DNA of 64,000 nucleotides from Pseudomonas sp. B28(2017) (GTDB taxonomy: Bacteria; Pseudomonadota; Gammaproteobacteria; Pseudomonadales; Pseudomonadaceae), in NCBI RefSeq assembly GCF_002113025.1, contig NZ_NEJH01000001.1, positions 930,001 through 994,000 on the forward strand. Direction: 5' to 3'. The notes below the pieces were generated by a model, which saw only the letters and a list, made by a program, of their open reading frames with translations, did not search any database and was not told the origin of the DNA. A program made the translations under genes and the position numbers. This document shows, piece by piece, positions 35,941 through 43,824 of the stretch. Every line of letters begins with the position of its first letter. The first letter of the stretch is position 1.

Positions 35941-37095
35941 ATGACTTTCGATTTTGATCAGGTGTTCGACCGCCACAACACCGGCAGTACCAAGTGGAGT
36001 CGCTACCCGGCCGACGTGTTGCCGATGTGGGTCGCCGACATGGATTTCGCTGCGCCGCCGGTGATCATCCAGGCCCTGCAAAAGCGCCTGGAACACCCGA
36101 TGGTCGGTTACAGCGTGGCCCAGGATGATCTGCGCGAGGCGATCGTTGCCGACCTCTGGAACAAATACGCCTGGCGCGTCGAGCCCCAGGAGCTGATTTT
36201 CCTGCCGGGCGTCGAGTCGGGCTTCAACATGGCATTGAAGGCCCTGGTGCAGCCGCAACAGAACGTCGTCGTGCAGGTTCCGAACTACCCACCGCTGCGC
36301 CACGCCCCCGGGCATTGGGGCCTGAACAAGGTCGAGCTGAATTTCGAAGCGCAAGCCGATGGCACCTACACCACGCCGCTGGATGCCTTGAGCCAGTCAC
36401 TGCAAGGGGGTGGCGCACTGCTGCTGAGCAACCCGCATAATCCGCTGGGCAAGGCCTTCCCCCGCGCAGAACTGCAAGCCATTGCCGACATTTGCCTTGA
36501 GCATGATGCCTGGATCATTTCCGACGAGATCCACGCCGAGTTGTGCTTCGATGGCCGCACGCACATTCCGATGGCCACCCTGAGCCCGCAGATCGCCCAG
36601 CGCACCATCACGCTGATGTCGGCGAGCAAGGCCTACAATATTGCCGGCCTGAAAACCTCGTTCATGATCATCCAGGACCGCCACCTGCGCGAGAAGGTCA
36701 ACCACGCCCGTTGCGGCATGGTCGACAGTGTCAATCCGCTGGGCATGGAGGCCACCCGCGTCGCCTACAGCGAAGCCGCGCCATGGCTGGCCGCGCTGAA
36801 GGTCTACCTGCAGGGCAACCGCGATTTCCTCGCCGAGGCCGTGCGTACCCGCCTGCCGGGTATCACCATGAACCTGCCGCAAAGCACCTATCTGGCATGG
36901 CTCGACTGCACGGCACTGGGACTGGACAACCCGCAGCAGTTCTTCCTCGAACAGGCCAGGGTCGGTTTGAGCGCCGGCCTGGACTTTGGCGATGACTGCA
37001 AACAGTTCGTGCGCCTGAATTTCGGTTGCCCACGGTCGCTGCTGGAAGAAGGCATTGCGCGGATGGAGCGCAGTTTGCGCCATCTCAAGGCCTGA
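35941..37095 (+). CDS. PatB/MalY family C-S lyase (cystathionine beta-lyase type)
   Basis: The 384-residue PLP enzyme has the PatB/MalY pattern: FDQVFDRHNTGSTKW and PMWVADMDFAAPPVIIQALQ at the N-terminus, SNPHNPLGKAF, ISDEIHAELCF and the PLP-lysine segment SASKAYNIAGLKTSF. It cleaves the C-S bond of cystathionine or cysteine conjugates to give pyruvate, ammonia and a thiol in the cytoplasm. It stands alone between two REP pairs. Confidence 0.92.
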   Translation: MTFDFDQVFDRHNTGSTKWSRYPADVLPMWVADMDFAAPPVIIQALQKRLEHPMVGYSVAQDDLREAIVADLWNKYAWRVEPQELIFLPGVESGFNMALKALVQPQQNVVVQVPNYPPLRHAPGHWGLNKVELNFEAQADGTYTTPLDALSQSLQGGGALLLSNPHNPLGKAFPRAELQAIADICLEHDAWIISDEIHAELCFDGRTHIPMATLSPQIAQRTITLMSASKAYNIAGLKTSFMIIQDRHLREKVNHARCGMVDSVNPLGMEATRVAYSEAAPWLAALKVYLQGNRDFLAEAVRTRLPGITMNLPQSTYLAWLDCTALGLDNPQQFFLEQARVGLSAGLDFGDDCKQFVRLNFGCPRSLLEEGIARMERSLRHLKA

Positions 37096-37102
37096 TATCC
37101 CC

Positions 37103-37194
37103 CTGTAGGAGCGAGCTTGCTCGCGATGGCGCAGTGTCAGTCAGCATCAATGTCGACTGTGCCGACGCCATCGCGGGCAAGCCCGCTCCCACAG
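37103..37194. repeat. REP pair overlapping the helicase 3' end
   Basis: CTGTAGGAGCGAGCTTGCTCG and CGGGCAAGCCCGCTCCCACAG are inverted REP units about 45 bases apart. The right unit lies inside the helicase coding sequence, whose stop codon (37137-37139) falls between the units. Confidence 0.8.
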
Positions 37195-39503
37195 GGTGAC
37201 AACCCGATGCTTTGATGCTCCGAGCAATTGCCTGCTATGGCCCACCAACGCGGCAGCAACTGCTTGACCTTGCCCTCGCCAAAACGGTCATCGATCAACA
37301 TCACCACTCCTTGGTCCTGTTGCGTACGAATGACCCGTCCAGCGGCCTGCACCACTTTCTGTATGCCGGGAAACAGATACGTATAGTCGTAACCGGTGCC
37401 AAAAATGGCGGCCATGCGCCGTTTCAGTTGCTCGTTCACCGGATTGAGCTGTGCCAGCCCCAACGTGGCGATAAATGCGCCGATCAACCGGGCACCGGGT
37501 AAATCGATGCCTTCACCAAAGGCCCCGCCCAGTACCGCAAAGCCGACACCCTGGCCGTCGGCGTGGAATTGATCGAGAAACTGCTGACGTTGCGCTTCGC
37601 CCATGCCTCGGGACTGCGACCACAGACTGATATGCGGATGTTTCTCGGCGAGTAACTGCGCCACCTGCTGCAAATAATCGAAACTGCTGAAAAACGCCAG
37701 GTAATTGCCGGGGCGTTTGCAGAACTGCCTGGCGATCAAGTCCACGATCGGTTCGAGAGAGGACTGGCGATGGACGAACCGCGTGGAGATCTGATTGACG
37801 ATGTGCACTTGCAGTTGATCGGCATGAAACGGCGATTCGACGTCGATACACACCGTATCCGCCGGTGTTCCCAGTAAATCGGCGTAATAGTGCCGGGGGC
37901 TGAGGGTTGCGGAAAACAGCACCGTGCTGCGCGCGGCAGTCAGGCGCGGGCGGATGAGCCCGGCGGGAACCACATTGCGCAGGCACAGCTGCGAGAGATT
38001 GCGCTTGCGCTCAAGATCACGCTTGCTGATGTCGAACAGGAACTGCTCATCGAACAGTTCGGCCACCCGGCAAAAATGCAGCATGTCGAAGTAAAAGCCC
38101 CGCAGTGTGCTGTCCAGTCCTTGCGGGTGATCGTTCATATAATCACCCATGCTGGCGCTGCACGATGAAAGTGCCTGAAGGAGCTTTTCCGGCGCCTTGT
38201 CATAGGCTTGGTAGGCGCCGGTTTGTGCGTTATGCAGGGCATTCCACTCGCGGTTGACCCGCTGCATCGGCTTTTTCAGCACTTCGGGTGCGGTTTTGCG
38301 CACGCTGTTGAAGGTCGCCTGATCGAGACTGGCGCTGTACATCTGCCGGCCGCGTTCCACCAGGTTATGGGCTTCGTCGACCAGCACCGCGACTTTCCAG
38401 TTGTTGGCCTGGGCCAGACCGAACAGCAGCGCGCTGAAATCGAAATAATAGTTGTAGTCGGCAACCACCACGTCGGCCCAGCGCGCCATTTCCTGGCTCA
38501 GGTAATACGGACACACATCGTGTGCCAGGGCGACCTCGCGCAAGGCGCTCTGGTTCAACAGGCTCAGTTGACTGGCCGCCTGCCGGGCGGCGGGCAGGCG
38601 ATCGTAGAAACCCCGGGCCAGTGGACAGGACTCGCCGTGGCAGGCTTTATCCGGGTGTTCGCAGGCCTTGTCCCGGGCGATCATCTCCAGCACCCGCAAC
38701 GGCGGAGAATCGGCGCTGGCAAGAATCACTTGCGCGGCGTCCAGGGCCAGTTTGCGTCCCGGGGTTTTCGCCGTGAGGAAGAACACTTTGTCCAGTTGCT
38801 GCGGCGCCAGCGTCTTGAGCACGGGAAACAAGGTGCCCAGGGTTTTACCAATGCCAGTGGGTGCCTGGGCCATCAGGCAGCGCCCCGTGCTGACAGCCTT
38901 GAACACAGACTCGGCCAGGTGGCGCTGTCCCGTCCGAAAATCGGTGTGGGGAAACGCCAGATGCTGCGCCGCAAGATTGCGCCCGTCGCGATGGGCGACT
39001 TCCTGTTGCGCCCATTGGAGGAAACTTGCGCAGTGCAGCTCGAAGAACTGTCGCAGTTGCGCGGCCTCGAAGGGCTCGACCAGGCAGGTTTCCTTTTCGC
39101 TGACGATATCGAAATACACAAGCGCAAGATTGATCTGTGACAGATCCAGTTTCCGGCACATCAACCAGCCGTAGATCTTGGCCTGGGCCCAATGCAATTG
39201 ACGGTGGTTGGCCGGTTGTTGGCTCAGATCACCGCGGTAGGTCTTGACCTCTTCCAGGCAGTTTTGCCCAGGGTCATAACCATCCGCCCTGCCCTTGACC
39301 GTCAATGTTTGATACTGGCCTTCAAGAGCGACTTCGCTTTGATAGCCCTCACTGCGGCGCGATGCCACCGTACGGTGCCCGACGATGCCCTCCAGTGCGG
39401 TAGGCGACGGAGTGAAACGCAGATCGAGGTCGCCGGTCTTGGCCGTGAACTCGCACAGGGCCCGCACCGCGATGCTGTAGCTCAAGCGCCCTGCTCCGCC
39501 CAT
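37137..39503 (-). CDS. Fe-S ATP-dependent DNA helicase (DinG/XPD-like) with nuclease-like N-terminus
   Basis: The roughly 788-residue helicase starts at ATG 39503 or more likely TTG 39485, where the reading MSYSIAVRALCEF begins; both overlap the FAN1 stop. Residues about 15-190 carry a PD-(D/E)xK nuclease-like pattern (GRADG, EEVKTYRG, then a QxxxYGW helix). The superfamily 2 helicase follows: Walker A APTGIGKT, four cysteines for an Fe-S cluster (CEHPDKACHGESCP and CPYY), DEAH box VDEAHNLVE, and QAAGRVIRTQQD. It probably unwinds damaged DNA with FAN1. The last 22 residues (CGSGLARDG region) are translated from REP DNA. Confidence 0.9.
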   Translation of the reverse strand: MGGAGRLSYSIAVRALCEFTAKTGDLDLRFTPSPTALEGIVGHRTVASRRSEGYQSEVALEGQYQTLTVKGRADGYDPGQNCLEEVKTYRGDLSQQPANHRQLHWAQAKIYGWLMCRKLDLSQINLALVYFDIVSEKETCLVEPFEAAQLRQFFELHCASFLQWAQQEVAHRDGRNLAAQHLAFPHTDFRTGQRHLAESVFKAVSTGRCLMAQAPTGIGKTLGTLFPVLKTLAPQQLDKVFFLTAKTPGRKLALDAAQVILASADSPPLRVLEMIARDKACEHPDKACHGESCPLARGFYDRLPAARQAASQLSLLNQSALREVALAHDVCPYYLSQEMARWADVVVADYNYYFDFSALLFGLAQANNWKVAVLVDEAHNLVERGRQMYSASLDQATFNSVRKTAPEVLKKPMQRVNREWNALHNAQTGAYQAYDKAPEKLLQALSSCSASMGDYMNDHPQGLDSTLRGFYFDMLHFCRVAELFDEQFLFDISKRDLERKRNLSQLCLRNVVPAGLIRPRLTAARSTVLFSATLSPRHYYADLLGTPADTVCIDVESPFHADQLQVHIVNQISTRFVHRQSSLEPIVDLIARQFCKRPGNYLAFFSSFDYLQQVAQLLAEKHPHISLWSQSRGMGEAQRQQFLDQFHADGQGVGFAVLGGAFGEGIDLPGARLIGAFIATLGLAQLNPVNEQLKRRMAAIFGTGYDYTYLFPGIQKVVQAAGRVIRTQQDQGVVMLIDDRFGEGKVKQLLPRWWAIAGNCSEHQSIGLSPCGSGLARDGVGTVDIDAD

Positions 39504-41149
39504 TGCACATAACACACGGCAATCGGCATGTGGTGTTCATGACAGAACTCCAGCCAGCGAAGCTGGTTATCCTGCAAGCGATCCCCCGGGCCTTTGACTT
39601 CGATCATGCGGTAGGTCTTTTGCTGCGGCCAGAACTGGATCAGGTCCGGCATGCCGGCGCGATTGGCCTTGATGTCGAGCAACAACCGGTTGAACCAGTG
39701 CCTGAGGTGCTCGGCCGGCAAGCAGTCCAGGGCTTGTTCCAGCAATTCATCGCTCAGTACGTTCCAGAACACGAAGGGCGACTGCACGCCCCGTTTTTCG
39801 TTATAACGCCGATGAATGGTCGACAGGTATCGCCCATCGTCGAGTTCCGCAAGGCAGGCTTCGAACAGGTCAGCCCGGCGCTCATGGAAGTCTTCGTTGA
39901 GCAGGTCCACCGGGCCGCGCTGGAACGGGTGGAAAAAGGCCCCCGGCAACGGCGCAAAAATGGCTGGCCAGCACAGCAGGCCGAACAGTGAGTTGATCAG
40001 GCTGTTTTCGACGTAATGCACCGGCGCCGAATCTTCCGTCAGGTGCGCTTGAACGTGAAACTCCACCGACATCTCCGGGTCGGTTCTGGGCAGTTGCAGT
40101 TCCAGACGCAGCATGTCCCGCGCAGACGGACGTTTCACGGGCGGACCGCCCAGTTTGCGCCGCAGTCGGGGCAACATGCGCAGCAACTGTTGTTGTTCGG
40201 CGGCGCTTTGTGGTGATTGTTCGGCCTGGGTGGCGAGGTCCAGGGCCCGCTCGTATTCCCCGCAACGTTCCAGCACGCGGATCGACCGCTGACGTGCGCC
40301 GGGGTAGGCACAATTGCGGTACAACGCCAGCGCCATGGAGAAATCCGCCATGCGTTCGCAGTGCTGGGCGATCTGGAACAGCAGCTTGTCACGACGCCTT
40401 TGCAGCCAGGGGTTGATCAGCGTCAACCCGTTGATCTGCTCAATGATGCCGGCCAACGCCTCACCGGCCTCGAAGCGCTGCTGGCATTGGTGGAGGAACA
40501 TGCAGGCGTCCACGTCCTCGCGGCTGCGAAAACCCCGGGAATCAGCGCAGAATTCGACTTTTTCGTAGGTGAAGATACCAAGGTCGGCCAGCACGAATTC
40601 GGACCAGTCCTGATAAAGATTGCCGAAAAACATCAAGCGCAAGCGATCGCACAGGCCCATGACAGTCAAACTGAACAAGCGCTCGTTCAGCGACGGACAC
40701 CACTCACCGAAACTACGCGCTTCGGGAAACTGCTCGACCAGCATCAACAGCCAATCGGTCTTTTTGCCCTTGGGCTGATCGATGGCGTTGCCAAAATATT
40801 GAACGACTTCGGCCTTGAGCAGCAGGTCGAACAACACCTCGACCGACAATGGCAGTTTTTCATCGAGCCACCCCAGTGCCACGAGCGGTTCGGCAGCGCT
40901 GGCAATGTCACCGATTTCGGCGTAATGCAGTTTGCTGCACCTGAAATGAATGCCCTTGCGCATCACCATCCTGACCAGCAATGCCCGGGATTCGCGAGAC
41001 AAATCATTGAAGTCGCGAATGAATCGCTGCTCCTCGACGCTCAACACATCGCCATAGCGATGCTCAAGCCAATCAAGCACTTGTGTGAAGTTGTTCAAGT
41101 AATAGAACGGATCGTCGAGGGGGGTTTCAGTCACGGAAAAATGGGCCAT
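39482..41149 (-). CDS. FAN1-like VRR-NUC structure-specific nuclease
   Basis: The 555-residue protein matches bacterial FAN1: an N-terminal SAP-like region (FRCSKLHYAEIGDIASAAEP onwards), a helical TPR-like middle (CERMADFSMALALYRNCAYP) and the C-terminal VRR-NUC domain with PDLIQFWP, the catalytic MIEVKGPGDRLQDNQ and a final W-rich strand. FAN1 cleaves flapped DNA and helps repair interstrand crosslinks. The helicase gene overlaps its end, so the two are made together and probably act together. The P. aeruginosa orthologue has been structurally characterised. Confidence 0.93.
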   Translation of the reverse strand: MAHFSVTETPLDDPFYYLNNFTQVLDWLEHRYGDVLSVEEQRFIRDFNDLSRESRALLVRMVMRKGIHFRCSKLHYAEIGDIASAAEPLVALGWLDEKLPLSVEVLFDLLLKAEVVQYFGNAIDQPKGKKTDWLLMLVEQFPEARSFGEWCPSLNERLFSLTVMGLCDRLRLMFFGNLYQDWSEFVLADLGIFTYEKVEFCADSRGFRSREDVDACMFLHQCQQRFEAGEALAGIIEQINGLTLINPWLQRRRDKLLFQIAQHCERMADFSMALALYRNCAYPGARQRSIRVLERCGEYERALDLATQAEQSPQSAAEQQQLLRMLPRLRRKLGGPPVKRPSARDMLRLELQLPRTDPEMSVEFHVQAHLTEDSAPVHYVENSLINSLFGLLCWPAIFAPLPGAFFHPFQRGPVDLLNEDFHERRADLFEACLAELDDGRYLSTIHRRYNEKRGVQSPFVFWNVLSDELLEQALDCLPAEHLRHWFNRLLLDIKANRAGMPDLIQFWPQQKTYRMIEVKGPGDRLQDNQLRWLEFCHEHHMPIAVCYVQWAEQGA

Positions 41150-41341
41150 GGCGAGCGAATACTGGTTATGCGTACAGATACCAGCAACGCCCTCCCCGAT
41201 GCAATCGGAAAAGGATGGGCGGAAGCGCTGTCAGGTATTTTTTCCAGCGCGTCGAACTTTCTGCCGATCCATGGCACCAACCGCGTTAGAGGTGCTGTCG
41301 CGCACGACAGTCGCAGCATTTTTGAAGGCTGAGAGGTGGTT

Positions 41342-41560
41342 ATGAACATCAATACTCTGGGTTTGCCATTGGCGGTAGCGGCCTTTCTGGTACTGGCCGG
41401 TTGTTCTACGCCAACGGTGGTGACCCTGCAGAACGGCACCCAGTATTTGACCAAGGACATGCCGAATACCAAGAATGGCTTCTTCGAATTCGAGGATATT
41501 TCCGGGGCGAAAGTGAAAGTCAGGGCCGACGAAGTGACCACCATTCGCCAGGAAGACTGA
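41342..41560 (+). CDS. YgdI/YgdR family lipoprotein
   Basis: The 72-residue protein has a lipoprotein signal (LAVAAFLVLAGC) and the short SH3-like domain of this family (VTLQNGTQYLTKDMPNTKNG and VRADEVTTIRQ). It is exported and lipid-anchored; the family's function is unknown. The gene is divergent to FAN1 and followed by a REP pair. Confidence 0.88.
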   Translation: MNINTLGLPLAVAAFLVLAGCSTPTVVTLQNGTQYLTKDMPNTKNGFFEFEDISGAKVKVRADEVTTIRQED

Positions 41561-41577
41561 ATACCGCATTATCGTTC

Positions 41578-41647
41578 TTCGCGAGCAGTCTCGCTCCCAC
41601 AGGAGTTCGTGTGATTCTTGTGGGAGCGAGCCTGCTTGCGAAGAGGC
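41578..41647. repeat. REP pair
   Basis: GCGAGCAGTCTCGCTCCCACAG and its inverted partner TGTGGGAGCGAGCCTGCTTGCG lie between the convergent lipoprotein and lipase genes, where they may also act as a transcription end. Confidence 0.75.
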
Positions 41648-41669
41648 CCTTACAGGCGCCGCATCATCC

Positions 41670-43523
41670 TCAGGCGATCACAATCCCCGCCCCAGACAAA
41701 GTGTCCAGCCCGACCCCGACCAACGTCACCGAATCATCACCAAACGTCAGCACGGTATCCTGCCCTACCATTGTGGCATGAGCCCGGAAGTCGTCGTTCG
41801 GCAACACACCCTGCACCCCGAGAAACACCAGTTTGTCGTTCGCCTGATAGCCCAGCACCCGGTCGTGGCCAAACGCGCCACTGAACAGGAACGTATCGAT
41901 CCCGCCCCCCGATTCCAGCAAGTCGTTGCCGGCCCCGCCGATCAACACGTCGTTGCCCTTGCCTCCGATCAAATTATCGTTGCCGTCGAGCCCGAACAAC
42001 CAATCGCCGACCGCCTGCGCCTTGAGCGTATCGTTCCCCGCGCCCCCCTTTATCGACGACGCGTACTGGGTCAGCTGGTTGCCGTCCACCAGCCCGTTGG
42101 CGGTGACGCTGTGGGTCACGTCATCCTTGACCAGCCCCCATAGAAAGCCGGGCTCCTTGCTCATGATGCTGCCGATGTCACGGGTGATACTGATGCCGCC
42201 ATTGGCATCGCGGATGTACAGGTTGCCGGCGCCATCGTTGGCAAAGTCAAAGTTTTTCACCGACTGCTGCAAGTCGAGCACGTTGTGCCCCTTGCCGCCC
42301 AACAGGATGTTGTAGCCACCGGCATCGCGGAAGGTGTCGTTGCCGTCGCGGCCTTCCAGATAGTCGTTGCCCTTGCTGCCCTGAATCAGATCGTTGCCGT
42401 CACTGCCGATAATGAAAGTGCTGCCTTTGTGAGGGTTGGCATTGCGGTTCAGGTCCTGTACCCAGGTGTTGGCTCGCGCCGGGTCCGAGAGGTTGGCAAC
42501 AATGATGGTCGAGTCTTTGCTGGTGAGGTCGTAGAACCGGGATTCCAGCACCCGGGTCATGCCGTCGCCGTAACCGGTCGGCAGGTGGGAAATCCAGGTC
42601 GGGATGTTGAGGATGGAAAACGGCAGCAGATTCCATGCGATCGACGCATAGTGGTCATTGAAGCTGACAATGTTGTTGGTGGCCGAGGCTTGATCGGCAT
42701 CGTGCACGCCGACCGATGCCAGGTTGAACGCCGAACCGTCCAGCGCGCGGAACACTGGATCGTTTTCATAGCCGACGTTCAGCACCTTGTCGCTGCTGCC
42801 TTGAGTTGGCGAGGCGTAGGCGATGTAGTTGGAATCCTGGAAGAAGCCACCCCATTTTTCGCGACTCAAATCCGCCAGGCTGTTGACTGCCAACCCGCCC
42901 AGGCTGTGACCGCTGACCAGCACGTCCTTGCCGGACAGGCCGTTGGCCCGGGCAAACGCCGCGACGTCGGCGAGCAGCTTGCCGAACGCTTCACCCACAT
43001 AGTTTTTCGCGTAATCCTGTGGACCCAATGCTGCCAAAAGGTCATTGATGACATCGCCGATGGAGTCGCTGATCTGGATTTCACGAGGGCCGCTGGTGCC
43101 GCGAAAGGCGACGCCGATTTCCGTGAGGTGCCCTTGGGCGTTGTACTTACCGAGGATTTCCACCTGGGCGCTGGTATAGCCGGCCTTTTCGCCGAAGAAG
43201 GTTCCCCGTGCATCGACTTTGCCGTCGTAGCCCAGCTGCGCGGCCGTGATGGGTGTCCAACCGGCTTTCTGTACCGCGTCCAGTGCGGCTTTTTCCGAAT
43301 CAGGGTTCCAGGGGATACCGGGAATCACCCCTTGGGAATTGGTGCCGCCAATCAGCGCGGTCACCAACGTTGCCGGCAGGCCCACTCCGAAACCGTTGTG
43401 CTGGTAACCGGCGGCAAAGCCGTTGTCGAGGTTGTGATAAGCGTACAGCGTGATCGCCATCGCATCAGCGAACAACGCTTTGGCGTCTGCGGTGCTCAGG
43501 TTCTTGTAGTCATACACACCCAT
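41670..43523 (-). CDS. RTX lipase, family I.3 (TliA/PueB polyurethanase type)
   Basis: The 617-residue secreted lipase has the I.3 family triad in its usual places: Ser207 in GHSLGG, Asp255 in NDPVFRALDG and His313 in WISHLP. The C-terminal half has glycine-rich calcium repeats (GSDGNDLIQGSKGNDYLEG, GGKGNDVLIGGAGNDLLESG) and an uncleaved type I secretion signal ending with hydrophobic residues (GAGIVIA). It has no Sec signal. Export is expected through the AprDEF transporter encoded upstream in the same strand. It splits triglycerides and, for relatives, polyester polyurethanes. Confidence 0.94.
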   Translation of the reverse strand: MGVYDYKNLSTADAKALFADAMAITLYAYHNLDNGFAAGYQHNGFGVGLPATLVTALIGGTNSQGVIPGIPWNPDSEKAALDAVQKAGWTPITAAQLGYDGKVDARGTFFGEKAGYTSAQVEILGKYNAQGHLTEIGVAFRGTSGPREIQISDSIGDVINDLLAALGPQDYAKNYVGEAFGKLLADVAAFARANGLSGKDVLVSGHSLGGLAVNSLADLSREKWGGFFQDSNYIAYASPTQGSSDKVLNVGYENDPVFRALDGSAFNLASVGVHDADQASATNNIVSFNDHYASIAWNLLPFSILNIPTWISHLPTGYGDGMTRVLESRFYDLTSKDSTIIVANLSDPARANTWVQDLNRNANPHKGSTFIIGSDGNDLIQGSKGNDYLEGRDGNDTFRDAGGYNILLGGKGHNVLDLQQSVKNFDFANDGAGNLYIRDANGGISITRDIGSIMSKEPGFLWGLVKDDVTHSVTANGLVDGNQLTQYASSIKGGAGNDTLKAQAVGDWLFGLDGNDNLIGGKGNDVLIGGAGNDLLESGGGIDTFLFSGAFGHDRVLGYQANDKLVFLGVQGVLPNDDFRAHATMVGQDTVLTFGDDSVTLVGVGLDTLSGAGIVIA

Positions 43524-43626
43524 GGGTATTGCCTCTCTCTTTGTTGGAATTGTCAGAGATCGCTCACGGCCGGGACACCTCGATCGCGGGGTGCCCCGGA
43601 GCCTCCTGTGCTGTTACAAAAATCTG

Positions 43627-43824
43627 TCAGGCAAACACAAAGCCGGAACTCGAAAGGTCATCCAGCCCCACCCCGATCAGGGTCACGGAAAAGTCGCCAA
43701 CCTTCAGCACCCTGTCTTGACCGGCCTGGGAGGCATGCTGTCGGTAGTCATGGCCCTGCCCCGCGCCTTCAACGCCCATGAACACCAGGGTGTCGCTGCC
43801 CTGGTAGCCGTTGATCGCATCAAA
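43627..43824 (-). pseudogene. C-terminal ghost of a second RTX lipase
   Basis: Reading on from the autotransporter stop in the same frame gives about 65 codons: FDAINGYQGSDTLVFMGVEG, then HDYRQHASQAGQD, then KVGDFSVTLIGVGLDDLSSS ending GFVFA and a stop at 43627-43629. This is the secretion-signal end of an RTX lipase related to, but different from, the intact lipase (compare LGYQANDKLVFLGVQG and VTLVGVGLDTLSGAG). It has no start and no catalytic part. A deletion brought it next to the autotransporter gene. Confidence 0.75.

Noticed and set aside
35789..37194. Repeated GAGCGAGC hairpins considered as CRISPR or insertion sequence ends
   Set aside because: They occur as dispersed inverted pairs without regular spacers and match Pseudomonas REP elements.
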